A stretch of 64,000 bases of DNA, taken from contig NC_135564.1 of the NCBI RefSeq assembly GCF_964340395.1, positions 5,226,861-5,290,860 of the forward strand. Reading direction: 5' to 3'. The position numbers and the translations under genes were made by a program. This document shows, piece by piece, positions 62,721-64,000 of this stretch (the first letter of the stretch is position 1; every line of letters starts with the position of its first letter). The stretch is from Glandiceps talaboti. Its lineage: Eukaryota; Hemichordata; Enteropneusta; Spengelidae. The notes beneath the pieces are model-generated. The model was not told the DNA's origin and made no database searches. It saw only the letters and a list, made by a program, of their open reading frames with translations.

Positions 62721-64000
62721 TATGTTCTAGACTCTCTGCTTCTATCATTCACGCACGCACGGGGGCGGAGTTGCATGCCGCCACTTGACTCCGACGACTG
62801 GACCGTCGGCGAAGCTTTTCAAACTGAAAGATGCTTGGGGATCAATAAAACAATATATGGTGTATTTTGGTCGGGTTTTTACAAAAGCCAAAATCGTTAC
62901 CTTTTCTTTTAGCTGCGACAATTTTAGCGTTTTGCTGCGATTTTTAGGTTTTTTTCGTCTGTTTTGGCGACTTTTTAAGTTTTGGTGTTTAACCCGCACC
63001 TAGAGACGGAAAAAACCCTCAAAATCGCAGAAAAACGCTACAATTATTGCAGCTAGTAAAATGATAACAATGACAGGAAAGCTGGAAACCCAAATTTGAT
63101 TTCATTTTACCGAATTCCATCATTCACCTGTTGTTTTTTAGAATCAAAGTCGTGGTATTTAAATGTCCTGGCCGGGGTTCGAGTCATTTCAAGAAATAAA
63201 CTCTCTTGTACATGTACTCACTGGTGTACACGTGTAATTATATAGCATGATCGGACGGTACACGGCAGACCTATAGTACCTCAGACCACTATACACTTTT
63301 AGTGGTCTGCATAGGCACAGGGGCGTGTAATATTTCATAGATTGTTGTTTTCTTATTGTTGAGAATGCCGTTTTCTTAGGAAAATATCGTACGAATCTTG
63401 CTGCTACAAACGTATCAGTCTCTATACTACTAGGAAATATTAGTCTCTTCTCCTTACATGTAGGAATATATAATCAAAAGGTTGTTATATTTAGTAGACC
63501 TGGAAAACAACAGTCTATGAAATATTACACGCCCCTGTGTGCATATAGGCTAGGCAAGCTACGTACGCCTATGTTATGTATATATCATATATTAAGAAAT
63601 AGTAAATGGGCAACTTTTCTCATTTTAAAAAAAACATTATTGTTTGACTATTTAGAAAGATATTAGTGAAGCAGATGGCTGAGGTTTGAAAAATGCAATT
63701 TGACATTACTCCAGAGTAACTGAGTTTATGGTTTTGACAACTCGAGTTTCGCACAAAATATTATGTTTCCGCTGATGCTGCTTGGAAAAACGTGGGTAAA
63801 GTAGTCTTAACATTTTGGGCAATAGCTCTTTATGAAAAACATATAGTATAAGGTTAACATTTTCTTAAGTTAGGATAGACTGGCCCTTTAGCTGCTTAAC
63901 CATACATCTTTGTTTGAGGATTTCTGTTTTGAATAGCACGTGAGTTATCATCGCTATGTCGTTGGTGGCGCTATCCAAACATCGCTTCACAATCACACAC
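62721..64000. other. Region upstream of chimaerin
   Basis: No gene recognised. Overlapping short ORFs on both strands at 62745-63003 are Lys/Arg-rich or Phe-rich and have no support. A foldback element lies at 63312-63541. Confidence 0.45.
63312..63541. mobile_element. Foldback element of about 230 bp
   Basis: Arms of about 38 bp: CACAGGGGCGTGTAATATTT then CATAGATTGTTGTTTTC, mirrored by GAAAACAACAGTCTATG then AAATATTACACGCCCCTGTG. The flanks GCATAGG and GCATATAGG may be an imperfect target duplication. Confidence 0.75.

Noticed and set aside
62745-63003. Overlapping ORFs upstream of chimaerin
   Set aside because: Low-complexity Lys/Arg or Phe-rich translations in AT-rich DNA; no splice or domain support.

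Overview
The window is nuclear DNA of an invertebrate animal. It is AT-rich, its genes are split by long GT-AG introns, it has eukaryotic tRNA genes, and it is full of microsatellites, minisatellites and short palindromic transposon remnants. The gene set (secreted/membrane C-type lectin, CYP2-clan cytochrome P450, chimaerin with SH2, C1 and RhoGAP domains) and the many ACATGTA-type words suggest a bilaterian such as a lophotrochozoan or an invertebrate deuterostome. The phylum cannot be fixed from the sequence alone.

Layout. (1) 1.4-7.5 kb, minus strand: an 8-exon gene for a 401-residue type I membrane protein with two C-type lectin domains, a transmembrane helix and a short tyrosine-containing tail. 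(2) 8.1-8.6 kb: tRNA-Glu(TTC) on the minus strand and a tRNA-Phe(GAA)-like gene on the plus strand whose T arm is interrupted by about 31 extra bases. (3) 10.5-12.0 kb, plus strand: a probable three-exon gene relic with two in-frame TAG codons. (4) 14.95-19.96 kb, plus strand: a complete 3-exon, 497-residue cytochrome P450; a roughly 158-bp CT repeat directly forms the polypyrimidine tract of its first intron. (5) 20-26 kb: no gene seen. (6) 26.2-62.7 kb, minus strand: a complete 12-coding-exon chimaerin (461 residues) with introns up to 12 kb. (7) 62.7-64 kb: upstream of chimaerin, a foldback element and no gene seen.

All three main gene models were assembled by hand from splice signals, exon phase and family motifs. 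In each, the exon lengths add up to an open frame of the length expected for the family. The genes do not form an operon or an obvious pathway. The lectin would act at the cell surface, the P450 at the endoplasmic reticulum membrane, and chimaerin as a diacylglycerol-responsive Rac GTPase-activating protein.

The most notable observations are: the T-arm insertion in the tRNA-Phe-like gene; three tandem copies of the 3' splice site and start of chimaerin exon 11, one of which would add 35 codons in frame; the CT-repeat splice tract of the P450; and several foldback elements, two with clear target duplications (TTAA, and an 11-bp duplication).
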